DNA of 63,564 nucleotides from Mesobacillus persicus (GCF_900109925.1 NZ_FOBW01000019.1:1-63564); one strand, 5' to 3'. Positions 33,377-45,176 are shown, numbered from the stretch's first letter. The notes: generated from the sequence alone by a model not told the origin. Program-made: numbers and translations.

Positions 33377-36300
33377 TTACTCAACAGGTACTGCATCATC
33401 TGGTGTTTCATCCACCAAAATTGGCTCTGCCTTGCGGTATCTTTGCATACCTGTTCCAGCAGGGACAAGTTTTCCGATGATAACATTTTCCTTTAACCCT
33501 AGAAGTTCATCGCGCTTACCTTTGATGGCTGCATCAGTAAGAACCCTAGTTGTCTCCTGGAAGGATGCAGCTGATAGGAATGAGTCAGTTTCTAGGGAAG
33601 CTTTCGTAATACCTAGAAGAACCGGACGTCCTGTTGCTGGCAATTTTCCTTCAAGTAATGCTCGGCGGTTAGCGTCAGTAAACTGATGGATTTCAAGCAG
33701 TGTGCCTGGTAGAACCTCGGTCTCACCTGCATCGACAACCCTAATTTTCCTCATCATCTGACGAACCATTACTTCAACGTGCTTATCGCCAATTTCTACC
33801 CCTTGCATACGGTAAACCTTTTGTACCTCACTAAGCAGGTATTCTTGGACAGACTTCACGTCTTTTACTCTTAATAGCTCTTTCGGATCAATTGAACCTT
33901 CAGTTAGTTCCTGACCACGTGCAACTTGACTGTTCACAGCTACTTTTAATCTTGCTGTATATGGAGCGTTATACGTACGCGATTCTACTTCACCTTGAAC
34001 GATAATTTCATGCTGGCGATCACGACCCTCGTTAATACCAACAACTACTCCACTGATTTCAGAAATGACCGCTACCCCTTTAGGGTTACGCGCTTCGAAA
34101 ATCTCCTGAATACGAGGTAGACCTTGGGTAATATCGTCTCCAGCAACACCACCAGTATGGAATGTACGCATCGTTAACTGTGTTCCTGGTTCACCGATAG
34201 ATTGAGCGGCAATAATACCAACTGCTTCCCCAACCTCAACTTCTTGACCAGTAGCCAAGTTACGTCCGTAACACTTCTTACATACACCATGGCGCGTATT
34301 ACATGTAAAGGCAGAACGAATCCAAACTTCCTCAAATCCAGCATTAACAATTTCCAGTGCTAAATCCTCAGTAATAAGGTCATTTTCCCTTAAAATTATT
34401 TCATTTGTCTCAGGGTGTTTTACAGTTTTTCTTGAATAACGACCAATCAGTCTTTCTTCAAGAGCTTCGATGACCTCCGTTCCATCTTTCAATGACGAAA
34501 CATTTAGTCCACGGTCAGTTCCACAGTCATCTTCACGGACAATGACATCCTGTGCCACATCAACAAGACGACGAGTAAGATAACCAGAGTCAGCTGTCTT
34601 AAGGGCTGTATCAGCAAGACCTTTACGGGCACCGTGAGTTGAAATAAAGTATTCCAATACTGTAAGTCCTTCTCGGAAACTTGATTTGATTGGTAATTCG
34701 ATAATACGTCCAGCCGGGTTGGCCATGAGTCCTCGCATCCCAGCAAGCTGGGTAAAGTTTGATGCGTTACCACGCGCTCCGGAATCACTCATCATAAAGA
34801 TTGGATTCGTTTTACTCAAGGATTTCATCAACTTAGATTGGATTGTATCTTTCGCTGCACTCCAAATGGAGATTACACGATCATAACGTTCATCTTCAGT
34901 AATCAAACCACGTCTGAACTGTTTCATGACATTGTCAACTTTGGTTTGAGCATCATTAATGATTTCTTCTTTTTCACGAAGAACGACGATATCTGATACA
35001 CCAACCGTAATACCAGCTTTAGAAGAATATCTGAAACCTAAATCCTTCATACGGTCTAGCATTTTTGAAGTTTCAGTGATTTGGAATTTCTTGAAGACTT
35101 CAGCAATGATATTCCCTAGGATTCCCTTTTTGAAAGGATCGACTAACTCTCTTTCCTTAAAGACGGCCTTAATATCCGTTCCTTTACCAACAAAATATTT
35201 TTCAGGAGTTTTTTCTTCAAGATTTGTTTTAGTCGGCTCATTAATATATGGGAACGAAATTGGTAAAATTTCATTGAAAATAAGCTTACCAACCGTTGTC
35301 AACAGAAGTTGAGTATTTTGCTCTTCCGTAAACGTTTGGTTACCTAATGATCCGGCATGAACAGCTACTCTTGTATGAAGGTGAACATAGCCGTTTTGAT
35401 AGGCAATCAACGCTTCGTTCCTATCCTTGAAAATCATTCCTTCACCAACTGCACCATCGCGTTCCAAAGTTAAATAATAGTTACCAAGAACCATATCCTG
35501 GGACGGAGTTACAACAGGCTTACCATCTTTAGGGTTCAAGATGTTTTGAGCTGCAAGCATGAGCAAACGAGCTTCTGCTTGTGCTTCGGCAGAAAGTGGT
35601 ACGTGGACAGCCATTTGGTCACCATCAAAGTCTGCGTTATAAGCAGTACAAACAAGCGGGTGAAGACGAATCGCACGACCTTCTACTAATGTAGGTTCGA
35701 ATGCTTGGATTCCCAATCTATGAAGCGTTGGGGCACGGTTCAGTAATACCGGATGTTCTTTAATCACATCTTCTAAAACATCCCACACTTCTGGCTGAAC
35801 TCTTTCAATTTTACGTTTGGCCGATTTAATATTATGAGCAAGTCCTTTTTGAACCAACTCTTTCATTACAAACGGCTTGAAAAGCTCAAGTGCCATCTCT
35901 TTAGGAAGTCCACACTGATACATTTTAAGATTAGGACCAACTACGATAACCGAACGACCTGAATAGTCTACACGTTTACCTAGTAGGTTTTGACGGAAAC
36001 GACCTTGTTTCCCTTTCAACATATGAGAAAGAGACTTTAATGGACGATTTCCCGGTCCAGTTACAGGACGGCCGCGACGACCATTATCGATAAGGGCATC
36101 TACCGCTTCTTGAAGCATCCGTTTTTCGTTTTGTACAATGATACTTGGCGCACCTAGATCAAGCAAACGCTTAAGGCGGTTGTTCCGGTTAATAACCCTG
36201 CGGTATAGATCATTCAAGTCAGAAGTCGCAAAACGACCACCATCAAGCTGAACCATAGGGCGGAGTTCTGGTGGAATAACTGGTAGGACATCAAGAATCA

Positions 36301-36976
36301 TCCAAGACGGTTCATTTCCAGAATTACGGAATGCTTCTAAAACCTCTAACCGTTTAATCGCACGTGTACGACGTTGTCCCTGGGCAGTCTTTAGCTCTTC
36401 CTTTAATCCCTCAACATCTTTATCAAGGTCGATATCAGATAGAAGCTTTTTAATCGCTTCAGCACCCATTGCTGCTTGGAATTTATTGCCGTACTTATCC
36501 TTATAGGCACGATATTCCTTTTCAGAAAGTAACTGTTTTCTCTCAAGAGCCGTGTCGCCTGTATCCGTTACTACATATGAAGCAAAGTAAATAACTTCTT
36601 CAAGTGCTCGCGGTGACATATCAAGGACAAGACCCATTCGGCTAGGAATTCCTTTAAAATACCATATGTGGGAAACAGGTGCTGCTAATTCAATATGACC
36701 CATACGCTCACGACGGACTTTTGCACGTGTAACTTCAACGCCACAACGGTCACATACTACACCTTTATAACGAACTCGCTTGTACTTACCACAATGACAT
36801 TCCCAATCTTTTGTTGGGCCGAAAATGCGTTCACAAAACAGGCCGTCTTTTTCCGGTTTTAATGTTCGGTAGTTAATAGTTTCTGGCTTTTTAACTTCAC
36901 CAAATGACCAAGAACGAATCTTATCTGGTGAAGCAAGGCCAATCTTCATGTATTCAAAATTATTGACATCCAGCAA
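33377..36976 (-). CDS. rpoC: DNA-directed RNA polymerase subunit beta'
   Basis: 1199 aa, typical Bacillus length. Zn1 Cys residues 60, 62, 75 and 78 in [20 protein letters not shown]; the catalytic Mg-binding [12 protein letters not shown] is intact; Zn2 Cys cluster in [18 protein letters not shown] start after GGGAGGTAGGCCCC. Together with rpoB forms the catalytic core. The 353-bp gap from rpoB is long for this operon and contains two palindromic repeats. Confidence 0.99.
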   Translation of the reverse strand: MLDVNNFEYMKIGLASPDKIRSWSFGEVKKPETINYRTLKPEKDGLFCERIFGPTKDWECHCGKYKRVRYKGVVCDRCGVEVTRAKVRRERMGHIELAAPVSHIWYFKGIPSRMGLVLDMSPRALEEVIYFASYVVTDTGDTALERKQLLSEKEYRAYKDKYGNKFQAAMGAEAIKKLLSDIDLDKDVEGLKEELKTAQGQRRTRAIKRLEVLEAFRNSGNEPSWMILDVLPVIPPELRPMVQLDGGRFATSDLNDLYRRVINRNNRLKRLLDLGAPSIIVQNEKRMLQEAVDALIDNGRRGRPVTGPGNRPLKSLSHMLKGKQGRFRQNLLGKRVDYSGRSVIVVGPNLKMYQCGLPKEMALELFKPFVMKELVQKGLAHNIKSAKRKIERVQPEVWDVLEDVIKEHPVLLNRAPTLHRLGIQAFEPTLVEGRAIRLHPLVCTAYNADFDGDQMAVHVPLSAEAQAEARLLMLAAQNILNPKDGKPVVTPSQDMVLGNYYLTLERDGAVGEGMIFKDRNEALIAYQNGYVHLHTRVAVHAGSLGNQTFTEEQNTQLLLTTVGKLIFNEILPISFPYINEPTKTNLEEKTPEKYFVGKGTDIKAVFKERELVDPFKKGILGNIIAEVFKKFQITETSKMLDRMKDLGFRYSSKAGITVGVSDIVVLREKEEIINDAQTKVDNVMKQFRRGLITEDERYDRVISIWSAAKDTIQSKLMKSLSKTNPIFMMSDSGARGNASNFTQLAGMRGLMANPAGRIIELPIKSSFREGLTVLEYFISTHGARKGLADTALKTADSGYLTRRLVDVAQDVIVREDDCGTDRGLNVSSLKDGTEVIEALEERLIGRYSRKTVKHPETNEIILRENDLITEDLALEIVNAGFEEVWIRSAFTCNTRHGVCKKCYGRNLATGQEVEVGEAVGIIAAQSIGEPGTQLTMRTFHTGGVAGDDITQGLPRIQEIFEARNPKGVAVISEISGVVVGINEGRDRQHEIIVQGEVESRTYNAPYTARLKVAVNSQVARGQELTEGSIDPKELLRVKDVKSVQEYLLSEVQKVYRMQGVEIGDKHVEVMVRQMMRKIRVVDAGETEVLPGTLLEIHQFTDANRRALLEGKLPATGRPVLLGITKASLETDSFLSAASFQETTRVLTDAAIKGKRDELLGLKENVIIGKLVPAGTGMQRYRKAEPILVDETPDDAVPVE

Positions 36977-37016
36977 GGGGCCTACCTCCCTTTTAATCTA
37001 GGGTTAATCCCTTTAA

Positions 37017-37140
37017 TGAGAGCGGAAGCACTTTTGGCAGCTCCTAGAGTCTAGACGCCCCCTATTCCTATTAAAAAGGTGTTTTTTCACCTTCATGAAG
37101 AGTGGGTTATGACTCGAGAAGCTAAGCGCTACAACTCGGG
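37017..37140. repeat. Palindromic intergenic repeat family 2, copy A
   Basis: About 124 bp in the rpoB-rpoC gap. Starts AGCGGAAGCAC, includes CAGCTCC, GACGCCCC, an AAAGGTG...CACCTT hairpin, then ATGACTCGAGAAGCTAAGCGCT. Shares this order of blocks with copies B and C; ends can pair to form a long interrupted stem. Confidence 0.75.
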
Positions 37141-37143
37141 CAA

Positions 37144-37265
37144 TATGAAAGCGGAAGCGCTTAGGTTGATTCCACAAATCTTGACGCCCCTATAAAAGGT
37201 ATTCTTTACCTTCATGTAGGGGTTGGCTTTGACTTGTGGAGCCAAGCGCTATAGCTAGACACTAC
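37144..37265. repeat. Palindromic intergenic repeat family 2, copy B
   Basis: About 122 bp directly after copy A: AAAGCGGAAGCGCTTAGG, GACGCCCC, AAAGGTATTCTTTACCTT hairpin, GACTTGTGGAGCCAAGCGCT, ATAGCTAGACA. Tandem with copy A in the same orientation. The remaining 37266-37329 shows no recognisable element. Confidence 0.75.
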
Positions 37266-37329
37266 AAAAGTGGAGTGATGCCAAACAGCCTTGCTAGCTA
37301 TCTGGCTATCACACCAACTATCGTTTCTT

Positions 37330-40300
37330 TTATTCCTTTGTACCTACTTTTTCCGAATCAGAACCTTCAGTCTCAGGAGCAATCGTCAAAGTTTCAGCGT
37401 GCTGTAATTCTTCATCTTCATCGAAGTCTCTCATTTCGATTTCCTTTTCATCACCTGAAAGAATCTTAACATCCATACCCAGACTCTGAAGTTCTTTCAT
37501 TAATACTTTGAAAGATTCAGGAACACCTGGTTCAGGAACATTCTCGCCTTTAACAATTGCCTCGTATGTTTTAACACGTCCGACAACATCATCAGACTTC
37601 ACTGTTAAAATTTCTTGAAGCGTATAAGCAGCACCGTATGCTTCAAGCGCCCATACTTCCATTTCTCCGAAACGCTGACCACCAAACTGTGCTTTACCAC
37701 CAAGTGGCTGTTGCGTAACAAGTGAGTAAGGGCCGGTCGAACGAGCATGAAGCTTATCATCAACCATGTGTGCAAGTTTAATCATGTACATAACACCAAC
37801 AGAAACACGGTTGTCGAATGCTTCACCAGTACGACCATCATAAAGGACTGTTTTTGCATCACGTGCCATACCAGCTTCTTCAATGGTAGACCAAACATCT
37901 TCTTCACGTGCACCATCAAATACAGGTGATGCTACATGGATGCCAAGGTACCTTGCTGCCATTCCTAAATGAAGCTCAAGCACCTGTCCGATATTCATCC
38001 GCGATGGAACACCCAGTGGGTTTAGCATGATATCAATTGGTGTACCATCAGGTAAAAACGGCATATCCTCTTCAGGAAGAATACGAGAGATTACCCCTTT
38101 GTTACCGTGTCGTCCAGCCATTTTATCCCCTTCAGAAATTTTTCGCTTCTGAACAATATAAGCGCGGACTAATTGGTTAACACCTGGTGGAAGTTCGTCG
38201 CCATCTTCACGATTGAAGACTTTAACATCTAGTACAATACCGCCGCCACCATGTGGGACACGCAACGAAGTGTCACGTACTTCTCTTGCCTTTTCTCCGA
38301 AGATTGCATGAAGTAAACGTTCTTCTGCCGTCAATTCAGTAACCCCTTTTGGTGTTACCTTACCTACAAGTAGATCTCCATCTTTTACTTCTGCACCAAC
38401 TCTGATAATTCCACGTTCATCAAGATTACGCAAGGCATCTTCACCGACATTTGGAATATCACGAGTAATTTCTTCAGGTCCAAGTTTTGTATCACGAGAC
38501 TCTGACTCGTATTCTTCAATATGGATAGATGTATAAACATCATCCTTCACTAAACGCTCACTCATGATGATGGCATCTTCATAGTTATAGCCATCCCAGT
38601 TAATGAAGCCTACAAGCACGTTTCTTCCTAGTGCTAGTTCTCCAGCCTCCATCGATGGACCATCAGCAAGAATTTCCCCTTTAGTTACACGGTTGCCAAC
38701 ACTCACAATTGGGCGTTGGTTGTAACATGTACCTTGGTTTGAACGGATGAATTTTTGCATCTTGTATTTATCAAGGTCACCTTTAACTTCTTGACCATCT
38801 ACTTCTGTAATACGACGCACCCAAACTTGACGTGCTTCAACATGTTCAACGATTCCTTCGTGCTTACAAATGACAGCAGCACCAGAATCCTTCGCTGAAA
38901 CGTGCTCCATCCCTGTACCTACTCTAGGCGCTTCCGGCTGCATTAATGGCACAGCCTGACGTTGCATGTTCGCACCCATTAGAGCACGGTTAGAGTCATC
39001 GTTCTCAAGGAATGGGATACACGCTGTCGCAGCAGAAACAACCTGTTTTGGAGATACGTCCATGTAATCAATGCGTTCACGTCGAACGACTGTGTTCTCA
39101 CCACGGAAACGTGCGACAACCATATCGTCAAGGAAATCTCCTTCTTCAGATAGTTTCGCATTTGCCTGAGCCACAACATAGTTATCTTCTTCATCTGCAG
39201 TTAGGTAATCAAAGTGGGATGTTACCTTACCTGTTTCAGGGTCGACACGGCGGTAAGGCGTTTCAATAAACCCAAAACGATTCACCTTTGCAAAAGAAGA
39301 AAGGGAGTTAATCAAACCAATGTTTGGACCTTCTGGTGTTTCGATCGGACACATACGACCATAGTGTGAATAGTGAACGTCACGGACTTCAAACCCTGCA
39401 CGCTCACGTGTTAAACCACCAGGCCCTAATGCTGATAAACGTCTCTTATGTGTTAGTTCTGCCAACGGATTCGTTTGATCCATAAACTGAGAAAGCTGAG
39501 AACTACCAAAGAACTCCTTAATAGAGGCAATTACAGGACGAATATTAATTAACTGCTGTGGTGTAATTGTGTTTGTGTCTTGAATTGACATTCTCTCACG
39601 AACCACACGTTCCATTCTAGAAAGACCGATACGGAACTGATTCTGTAAAAGTTCACCAACAGAGCGTAGACGTCTGTTACCTAAGTGGTCGATATCATCT
39701 GTATCGCCGACACCATGCAATAAATTAAAGAAATAACTAATTGAAGCAATAATATCTGCTGGTGTAATATTTTTAATTTGCTCCTCAACATAGGCATTGC
39801 CGATGATGTTAATGACTTTTTCTCCTTCGTCATTTGGAGCGTAAATCTTAATTGACTGAAGTTGGATATCTTCTTCAACAACGCCACCAAACGGATTATG
39901 CGTTTCAAAGCCGACATTCTTTTCAAGACTATCAAGAATTTTGTCTAGAGTTCTACGATCAAGGGTTACACCTTGCTCTGCAATAATCTCGCCTGTTTCA
40001 GGGTCAACTAAAGTTTCAGCTAACTTTTGCCCAAAAAGACGATTTTTAATATGAAGCTTCTTATTAATCTTATAACGACCTACATTAGCTAGGTCATAAC
40101 GCTTCGGATCAAAGAATCTTGAGACAAGGAGACTCTTAGCGTTATCAACGGTAGGGGGTTCACCCGGACGAAGACGCTCATAGATTTCGAGCAACGCTTT
40201 CTCAGAGCTCTCTGTATTGTCTTTTTCAAGTGTATTGCGGATGTACTCGTTATCTCCAATTAAATCAATGATTTCTTGGTCAGATCCGAAGCCAAGAGCA

Positions 40301-40890
40301 CGCAAAAGAACCGTAACAGGGAGTTTCCTCGTACGATCTATCCTAACGTATACAACATCCTTCGCATCAGTCTCGTACTCAAGCCATGCTCCACGGTTAG
40401 GAATAACAGTAGCAGAGTATCCTTTTTTTCCGTTCTTATCCATTTTCGCACTGAAATAAACACTAGGAGAACGTACTAACTGGGATACGATAACCCTTTC
40501 AGCACCATTAATAACAAAGGTACCAGTTTCTGTCATAAGTGGGAAATCCCCCATAAAGACATCCTGATCCTTTACTTCTCCAGTTTCTTTATTGACAAGA
40601 CGGACCTTCACCCTTAATGGAGCAGAGTATGTAACATCTCTTTCTTTTGATTCATCTACTGGATACTTTGGCTCGGCAAGACTATAATCAATAAACTCTA
40701 GCGATAAGTTCCCAGTAAAATCTTCAATCGGGGAAATATCCTGAAACATTTCCCGTAGTCCCTCATCCAGGAACCATTGATAGGAAGCTGTTTGAATTTC
40801 AATTAAATTCGGCAGTTCCAAAACTTCACTGATGCGCGCGTAGCTTCTCCGCTGGCGGTGTCGTCCATACTGAACTAGTTGACCTGTCAA
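37330..40890 (-). CDS. rpoB: DNA-directed RNA polymerase subunit beta
   Basis: 1186 aa. Start TTG at 40890 ([20 protein letters not shown]) follows GAGGGG by 8 nt and matches B. subtilis; a GTG three codons upstream overlaps the RBS. The rifampicin pocket reads [20 protein letters not shown] with SALGPGGL, i.e. the sensitive form. C-terminal [21 protein letters not shown] interacts with beta'. The acidic tail is slightly shorter than in B. subtilis. Confidence 0.99.
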   Translation of the reverse strand: MTGQLVQYGRHRQRRSYARISEVLELPNLIEIQTASYQWFLDEGLREMFQDISPIEDFTGNLSLEFIDYSLAEPKYPVDESKERDVTYSAPLRVKVRLVNKETGEVKDQDVFMGDFPLMTETGTFVINGAERVIVSQLVRSPSVYFSAKMDKNGKKGYSATVIPNRGAWLEYETDAKDVVYVRIDRTRKLPVTVLLRALGFGSDQEIIDLIGDNEYIRNTLEKDNTESSEKALLEIYERLRPGEPPTVDNAKSLLVSRFFDPKRYDLANVGRYKINKKLHIKNRLFGQKLAETLVDPETGEIIAEQGVTLDRRTLDKILDSLEKNVGFETHNPFGGVVEEDIQLQSIKIYAPNDEGEKVINIIGNAYVEEQIKNITPADIIASISYFFNLLHGVGDTDDIDHLGNRRLRSVGELLQNQFRIGLSRMERVVRERMSIQDTNTITPQQLINIRPVIASIKEFFGSSQLSQFMDQTNPLAELTHKRRLSALGPGGLTRERAGFEVRDVHYSHYGRMCPIETPEGPNIGLINSLSSFAKVNRFGFIETPYRRVDPETGKVTSHFDYLTADEEDNYVVAQANAKLSEEGDFLDDMVVARFRGENTVVRRERIDYMDVSPKQVVSAATACIPFLENDDSNRALMGANMQRQAVPLMQPEAPRVGTGMEHVSAKDSGAAVICKHEGIVEHVEARQVWVRRITEVDGQEVKGDLDKYKMQKFIRSNQGTCYNQRPIVSVGNRVTKGEILADGPSMEAGELALGRNVLVGFINWDGYNYEDAIIMSERLVKDDVYTSIHIEEYESESRDTKLGPEEITRDIPNVGEDALRNLDERGIIRVGAEVKDGDLLVGKVTPKGVTELTAEERLLHAIFGEKAREVRDTSLRVPHGGGGIVLDVKVFNREDGDELPPGVNQLVRAYIVQKRKISEGDKMAGRHGNKGVISRILPEEDMPFLPDGTPIDIMLNPLGVPSRMNIGQVLELHLGMAARYLGIHVASPVFDGAREEDVWSTIEEAGMARDAKTVLYDGRTGEAFDNRVSVGVMYMIKLAHMVDDKLHARSTGPYSLVTQQPLGGKAQFGGQRFGEMEVWALEAYGAAYTLQEILTVKSDDVVGRVKTYEAIVKGENVPEPGVPESFKVLMKELQSLGMDVKILSGDEKEIEMRDFDEDEELQHAETLTIAPETEGSDSEKVGTKE

Positions 40891-41043
40891 CTGATTCACC
40901 CCTCAAATCAAGCGTAATTATTCCATTATTCTTGTACTTCATTGATACTATTTTCATAAGACAAAAAGAAAAAGGGTTTTCAAGTTTAAAAACCACATTT
41001 CCTAGGCGTACATTATTTTGTTAGTTTTCCCCATACACGCTAA

Positions 41044-41072
41044 AATATACTTAATAAGTTTATTTTTAGCAA
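41044..41072 (-). promoter_or_regulatory. Candidate promoter of rpoBC
   Basis: Minus strand TTGCTA (41067-41072), 17-bp spacer, TATATT (41044-41049). Gives a leader of ~150 nt before rpoB in a 220-bp gap. No terminator after ybxB was recognised, so readthrough is also possible. Confidence 0.45.
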
Positions 41073-41110
41073 TTGAAAAGAAAACTAATCTATGGCATTT
41101 TATAATGTTA

Positions 41111-41731
41111 TCATAGCAGATTTTCAACGTCAACTTTTTTTGCTTTTAGAATAAAATAGCCCTTTTTCTTCTCGACTATCTCGACCTCACCAAACATTGA
41201 CTCAAGTTTATCAATTGCAGAAGCCGCACCCTGTTTCTTCTGAATAACAACCCATAATTCTCCCGAAGCCTCAAGACGATCAAAACTCTGCTCAAAAATT
41301 TCATGAACAACACTTTTGCCCGCTCGGATAGGAGGGTTCGTTAAGATTGCATGAAACTGATTCCCAACTACCTGTAAAAGGCGATCACTTTCATAAATCT
41401 TGACGTTTTCAACCTGATTTAAGACTGCGTTTTCCTTTGCAAGGTCAATCGCCCTCTGGTTAACATCAACCATATGGACAGTCGCATCCGGATAACTCTT
41501 TGCCAAAGATAAACCAATTGGTCCATAACCGCAGCCAACATCTAAAATGAGACTATCATTCTTTTCAATTTGAAAAGCTTCTATTAACAATCGAGAACCG
41601 AAATCGACTTCATTCTTTGAAAATACTCCACGATCTGTTTTAAACCGAAAGGATTTTCCCCTAAGCTTAAAATCCCAAATCATAGGATTGCTTTTCACTT
41701 CCGGATTCTTAGAATAGTAATGATTTGACAC
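41111..41731 (-). CDS. ybxB: YbxB, RsmC-like class I methyltransferase
   Basis: 206 aa SAM-dependent methyltransferase. Motif I LDVGCGYGPIG (about residues 60-70), acidic residue ending motif II (HMVDVN) and motif IV TNPPIR, the N6/N2-methylating NPP[YF]-like signature of the RsmC/RlmG group. Likely an rRNA guanine methyltransferase; the target base is not certain. GTG start at 41731 with AGGTGGTGG upstream, giving MSNHYYSKNPE as in homologues. Lies between rplL and rpoB as in B. subtilis. Confidence 0.9.
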   Translation of the reverse strand: MSNHYYSKNPEVKSNPMIWDFKLRGKSFRFKTDRGVFSKNEVDFGSRLLIEAFQIEKNDSLILDVGCGYGPIGLSLAKSYPDATVHMVDVNQRAIDLAKENAVLNQVENVKIYESDRLLQVVGNQFHAILTNPPIRAGKSVVHEIFEQSFDRLEASGELWVVIQKKQGAASAIDKLESMFGEVEIVEKKKGYFILKAKKVDVENLL

Positions 41732-41798
41732 GATATCCACCACCTATAAAAAGCATGACCATTTCTAGAAGTTCTCATTCTACTTTTATAAATAAACA

Positions 41799-41829
41799 GC
41801 TAAAAAAAGCTCGCTAGATAGCGAGCTTT
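41799..41829 (-). terminator. Terminator of rplJL
   Basis: Perfect 11-bp stem AAAGCTCGCTA / TAGCGAGCTTT with a 2-nt centre (41806-41829) and seven T on the minus strand. Follows the rplL stop by 13 bp and separates ribosomal genes from ybxB. Confidence 0.88.
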
Positions 41830-41842
41830 CTTCATTGTTTAA

Positions 41843-42205
41843 TTACTTAACTTCTACGTTAGCGCCAACTTCTTCAAGCTTAGCTTTAAGCTCTTCAGCT
41901 TCTTCTTTAGCAATGCCTTCTTTAAGTGGTTTTGGAGCGTTATCAACAAGTTCTTTTGCTTCTTTAAGCCCAAGACCAGTGATTTCACGTACAACTTTGA
42001 TAACCTTGATTTTTTGATCTCCAGCAGAAGCTAGGATTAGATCAAATTCAGTTTGCTCAGCAGCAGCGTCTGCAACAGCGCCACCCATTACAGCTACAGG
42101 AGCAGCTGCAGTTACGCCAAACTCTTCTTCGATTGCTTTTACTAAATCGTTTAGTTCTAAAACAGTCATAGATTTAACTGCTTCAATGATTTGTTCTTTA
42201 GTCAT
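41843..42205 (-). CDS. rplL: 50S ribosomal protein L7/L12
   Basis: 120 aa. N-terminal dimerisation helices ([21 protein letters not shown]), Ala-rich hinge (~residues 38-52), C-terminal factor-binding domain ([23 protein letters not shown]). Stalk protein that recruits EF-Tu and EF-G. 57 bp after rplJ. Confidence 0.98.
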   Translation of the reverse strand: MTKEQIIEAVKSMTVLELNDLVKAIEEEFGVTAAAPVAVMGGAVADAAAEQTEFDLILASAGDQKIKVIKVVREITGLGLKEAKELVDNAPKPLKEGIAKEEAEELKAKLEEVGANVEVK

Positions 42206-42262
42206 TGTTAATTTCCTCCTTAAGGTTGGTTGAGTTTTTTATTTTTTTAACGGTAGCTTAGC

Positions 42263-42763
42263 TTACGCGCCTTGTTCTTCTTTTTGTTCTGCAACTGCCT
42301 TTGTAGCAAGAGCAAGGTTGCGGATAGGTGCTTGAAGCACGCTGAGTAGCATAGATAGTAAACCTTCGCGAGACGGTAGTTCAGCAAGAGCCTTAACGTC
42401 TTCAACGGAAGCGACATTTCCTTCAATGACACCCGCTTTAATTTCAAGCGCTTCGTTTTTCTTAGCGAAATCGTTAAGAATTTTCGCAGGAGCAACAACA
42501 TCTTCCGTGCTGAATGCAATTGCGTTAGGGCCTGTTAATACTTCATTCAGACCAGCAAGATCAGCTGCTTCAGCTGCACGGCGAGTCATAGAGTTTTTAT
42601 AAACTTTGAACTCAACGCCTGCTTCACGAAGCTGTTTACGAAGTTCAGTTACTTGACCTACAGTTAAACCACGGTAGTCAACAACGATTGTTGATTTACT
42701 AGCTTTTAACTTATCGGCAATCTCGTCAACTAGTTGTTTCTTTATTTCGATAACACTGCTCAT
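42263..42763 (-). CDS. rplJ: 50S ribosomal protein L10
   Basis: 166 aa from [20 protein letters not shown] at 42763, after GGAGGTGTAAAG. Base of the ribosomal stalk; the C-terminal helix binds L7/L12 dimers. A longer in-frame extension upstream runs through the leader attenuator and is not real. L10 represses its own operon through the leader. Confidence 0.98.
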   Translation of the reverse strand: MSSVIEIKKQLVDEIADKLKASKSTIVVDYRGLTVGQVTELRKQLREAGVEFKVYKNSMTRRAAEAADLAGLNEVLTGPNAIAFSTEDVVAPAKILNDFAKKNEALEIKAGVIEGNVASVEDVKALAELPSREGLLSMLLSVLQAPIRNLALATKAVAEQKEEQGA

Positions 42764-42946
42764 CTTTACACCTCCTGTAGATTTATCTACACTCATACCG
42801 GTCAATAAAAAAACCTCCATGTCTTTACAGGCAGGGAGGTTTGTATACAATAGTGAATCAGTAATTCTATCGTATGACCTCGGCAGGAAATTAAGCGGTT
42901 AAGCACCTGCTGTCTGCGGTACAAATGTTATTCTATTATCACAACA
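42764..42946 (-). promoter_or_regulatory. L10 leader
   Basis: About 180 nt between promoter and rplJ. It carries the characteristic ACCGCAGACAGCAGGTGC... TTTCCTGCCGAGGTC block (42880-42925) of the Firmicutes L10(L12)4-binding leader, followed by an attenuator hairpin (42804-42842). Binding of excess L10-L12 is expected to favour termination. Confidence 0.85.
42804..42842 (-). terminator. Attenuator in the L10 leader
   Basis: Minus strand AAACCTCC / GGAGGTTT stem with 16-nt loop and a following TTTTTTT tract, ~45 nt before the rplJ start. Confidence 0.85.
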
Positions 42947-42952
42947 AGATAC

Positions 42953-42981
42953 ATTATATTAAATGTAACTCAGAATGTCAA
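42953..42981 (-). promoter_or_regulatory. Promoter of rplJL
   Basis: Minus strand TTGACA (42976-42981), 17-bp spacer, TATAAT (42953-42958): full consensus. Located just after the rplA stop. Confidence 0.9.
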
Positions 42982-42987
42982 TTGGAA

Positions 42988-43686
42988 TTATTTTGCATTA
43001 ACGGTTGAAGGATCAACTTTAACGCCAGGTCCCATTGTTGTAGATACAGCAACGTTCTTCATGTATGTTCCTTTAGCAGCTGCAGGCTTAACTTTCATCA
43101 TCGTTTCAAAAATTGTGTTGAAGTTTTCAACAAGCTTTTGATCTTCGAAAGAAACCTTACCAATTGGAACATGGATGTTTCCAGCTTTATCAACGCGGTA
43201 TTCAACTTTACCAGCTTTGATTTCATTAACAGCTTTAGTCACATCAAAAGTAACAGTGCCTGTCTTAGGGTTTGGCATTAAACCTTTTGGTCCTAATACG
43301 CGACCTAATTTACCCACTTCACCCATCATGTCAGGTGTTGCTACGATTACATCAAACTCGAACCAACCTTGTTGGATTTTGTTGATGAACTCAGAATCAC
43401 CCACATAATCTGCACCAGCAGCTTCTGCTTCTTTTGCTTTTTCACCTTTAGCGAATACTAGAACGCGTTGAGTTTTACCAGTTCCATTTGGAAGCACAAC
43501 TGCTCCACGGATTTGCTGGTCAGCTTTCTTAGGGTCAACTCCTAAGCGAAATGCTGCTTCAACAGTTGCATCAAATTTAACAACACTTGTTTTTTTCGCA
43601 AGTTCAATAGCTTCTGAAACAGAGTATGCTTTTGTGCGATCTACTAGTTTCACGGCTTCTTGATACTTTTTACCTTTTGTAGCCAT
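42988..43686 (-). CDS. rplA: 50S ribosomal protein L1
   Basis: 232 aa two-domain L1 that moves deacylated tRNA at the E site. [20 protein letters not shown] start; the rRNA-binding core [19 protein letters not shown] is present. In many bacteria L1 represses rplKA. The gap from rplK (about 277 bp) is enlarged by repeat copy C. Confidence 0.98.
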   Translation of the reverse strand: MATKGKKYQEAVKLVDRTKAYSVSEAIELAKKTSVVKFDATVEAAFRLGVDPKKADQQIRGAVVLPNGTGKTQRVLVFAKGEKAKEAEAAGADYVGDSEFINKIQQGWFEFDVIVATPDMMGEVGKLGRVLGPKGLMPNPKTGTVTFDVTKAVNEIKAGKVEYRVDKAGNIHVPIGKVSFEDQKLVENFNTIFETMMKVKPAAAKGTYMKNVAVSTTMGPGVKVDPSTVNAK

Positions 43687-43733
43687 ATTTATTTCCTCCT
43701 ATAATGTGGTTTTAGCGGAATTTCCTCCCACTC

Positions 43734-43858
43734 AGAAAGGCGAAGGCGCCTCGGTCAGCTCCGACAGGCATAAGGCAAGCCGGCATAAAGGTTGTTCTTT
43801 AACCTTAATGACGGATTGACTTATGACCCGAGGAGCTAGGCGCCGCAGCCAGACATCT
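43734..43858. repeat. Palindromic intergenic repeat family 2, copy C
   Basis: About 125 bp between rplK and rplA. Outer arms AAGGCGCCTCGGTCAGCTCC and GAGGAGCTAGGCGCC, then CAGACA; central AAAGGTTGTTCTTTAACCTT hairpin; CATAAG / CTTATG inner arms. Best preserved of the three full copies and foldable into one long stem. Confidence 0.8.
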
Positions 43859-43963
43859 AGAAAAGTCCATCACTCAATTGCGATAGACTATAATTTCGAA
43901 CAAAGTAAAGGTTGCGAGAGAAACTATTCATCATCGCAACCCCTACATTTCCTGCATCAGCAA

Positions 43964-44389
43964 TTAGTCTTCAATCGTGATACCCATGCTGCGGGCAGTA
44001 CCTTCGACCATGCGCATTGCTGCTTCAACGCTTGCAGCGTTTAGGTCAGGCATTTTCTGTTCCGCAATCTCGCGCACTTTGTCACGCTTGACTGTTGCTA
44101 CTTTATTACGGTTTGGTTCACCAGAACCAGACTGAATTCCAGCTGCTACTTTCAAAAGAACGGCAGCAGGGGGAGTTTTCGTAATAAATGTAAATGAACG
44201 GTCTTCAAATACCGTGATTTCAACAGGAATAATCAAGCCAGCTTGATCAGCTGTACGTGCATTAAATTCCTTACAGAATCCCATGATGTTCACACCTGCT
44301 TGACCTAGTGCAGGACCAACCGGTGGCGCTGGGTTTGCTTTACCAGCAGGGATTTGTAATTTTACAATTTTAATTACTTTTTTAGCCAC
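43964..44389 (-). CDS. rplK: 50S ribosomal protein L11
   Basis: 141 aa from a GTG at 44389 ([20 protein letters not shown]), after AAGGAGGTGTGTCTC. Forms the GTPase-associated centre and is needed for RelA activation; thiopeptide-contact Pro residues in [16 protein letters not shown] are intact. The longer in-frame ORF lacks an RBS. Confidence 0.98.
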   Translation of the reverse strand: MAKKVIKIVKLQIPAGKANPAPPVGPALGQAGVNIMGFCKEFNARTADQAGLIIPVEITVFEDRSFTFITKTPPAAVLLKVAAGIQSGSGEPNRNKVATVKRDKVREIAEQKMPDLNAASVEAAMRMVEGTARSMGITIED

Positions 44390-44519
44390 GAGACACACCT
44401 CCTTAAAGTCCGTGATGTGGTAATAGGGTGTTCCCCTCCCACTCAGTTCAGTCTTTATCCTCTTAGATAAAGAACATATTATATGTTTGTCCCATATACG
44501 AGACATACTGACCTATGAA

Positions 44520-44548
44520 ATATTACCACTTATCGTTTTTAATTTCAA
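44520..44548 (-). promoter_or_regulatory. Promoter of rplKA
   Basis: Minus strand TTGAAA (44543-44548), 17-bp spacer, TAATAT (44520-44525), right after the nusG stop. Leader of ~125 nt before rplK. Confidence 0.5.
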
Positions 44549-44549
44549 G

Positions 44550-45083
44550 TTATAATTTTTTTATCTGTGAAAATTCCAGTTCAACTGGGGTATCCCTACC
44601 AAACATGTTAACTAGTACTTTAAGCTTGCCTTTGTCTTTATCTATTTCTTCTATTGAGCCAGTAAAGTTCGTAAATGGACCTTCACTTACTTGTACTGTT
44701 TCACCCAATTCAAAGTCGATGTCCACGCGGCGTTCTTCAACACCCATGCGTTTTAGGATCATGGCCACTTCGTCTGGAAGTAAAGCTGAGGGCTTAGAAC
44801 CGTGTCCTGATGATCCGACAAATCCTGTTACCCCTGGTGTATTTCGAACAACATACCAAGAGTCATCCGTCATAACCAATTCAACTAAAACATAACCTGG
44901 AAACGTCTTTCTCTTAACAACCTTCTTTTTTCCATTTTTGATATCTGTTTCTTCTTCTTCCGGAACAACAACACGGAAAATTTTATCCTGCATACCCATT
45001 GACTCAACACGCTTTTCAAGATTTGTCTTTACCTTATTCTCATATCCTGAATACGTATGTACAACATACCAATTCTTTTCCAT
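44550..45083 (-). CDS. nusG: Transcription antitermination/pausing factor NusG
   Basis: 177 aa: NGN domain (MEKNWYVVHTYSGYENKVKT) that binds RNAP over the main channel and a C-terminal KOW domain (PFTNFTGSIEEIDKDKGKLKVL). ATG at 45083 by homology; the nearest RBS-like GGGAGGG lies ~20 nt upstream, so the ribosome binding site is weak or unusual. Preceded by an intrinsic terminator and a separate promoter candidate within the secE-nusG gap. Confidence 0.97.
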   Translation of the reverse strand: MEKNWYVVHTYSGYENKVKTNLEKRVESMGMQDKIFRVVVPEEEETDIKNGKKKVVKRKTFPGYVLVELVMTDDSWYVVRNTPGVTGFVGSSGHGSKPSALLPDEVAMILKRMGVEERRVDIDFELGETVQVSEGPFTNFTGSIEEIDKDKGKLKVLVNMFGRDTPVELEFSQIKKL

Positions 45084-45130
45084 CACAGAGGACTTAAGCG
45101 TCCGTCCCTCCCTCTTTTTTCAGCAAACAA

Positions 45131-45151
45131 AAAACCCGTTATCCGGGTTTT
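45131..45151 (-). terminator. Terminator/attenuator in the nusG leader
   Basis: Minus strand AAAACCCG / CGGGTTTT stem with 5-nt loop and following TTG, T-rich continuation (TTTTTTG overall). It lies 48 bp upstream of the nusG ATG and 49 bp after secE, leaving no room for a promoter downstream. Confidence 0.75.
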
Positions 45152-45176
45152 AAAAAAACTTCCTGCGTTATTCTCC

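Noticed and set aside
36977-37329. Insertion sequence in the rpoB-rpoC gap
   Set aside because: No transposase ORF and no target duplications seen; the material is two short palindromic repeats.
42764-42850. 29-residue N-terminal extension of rplJ
   Set aside because: It lies inside the L10 leader attenuator and lacks an RBS.
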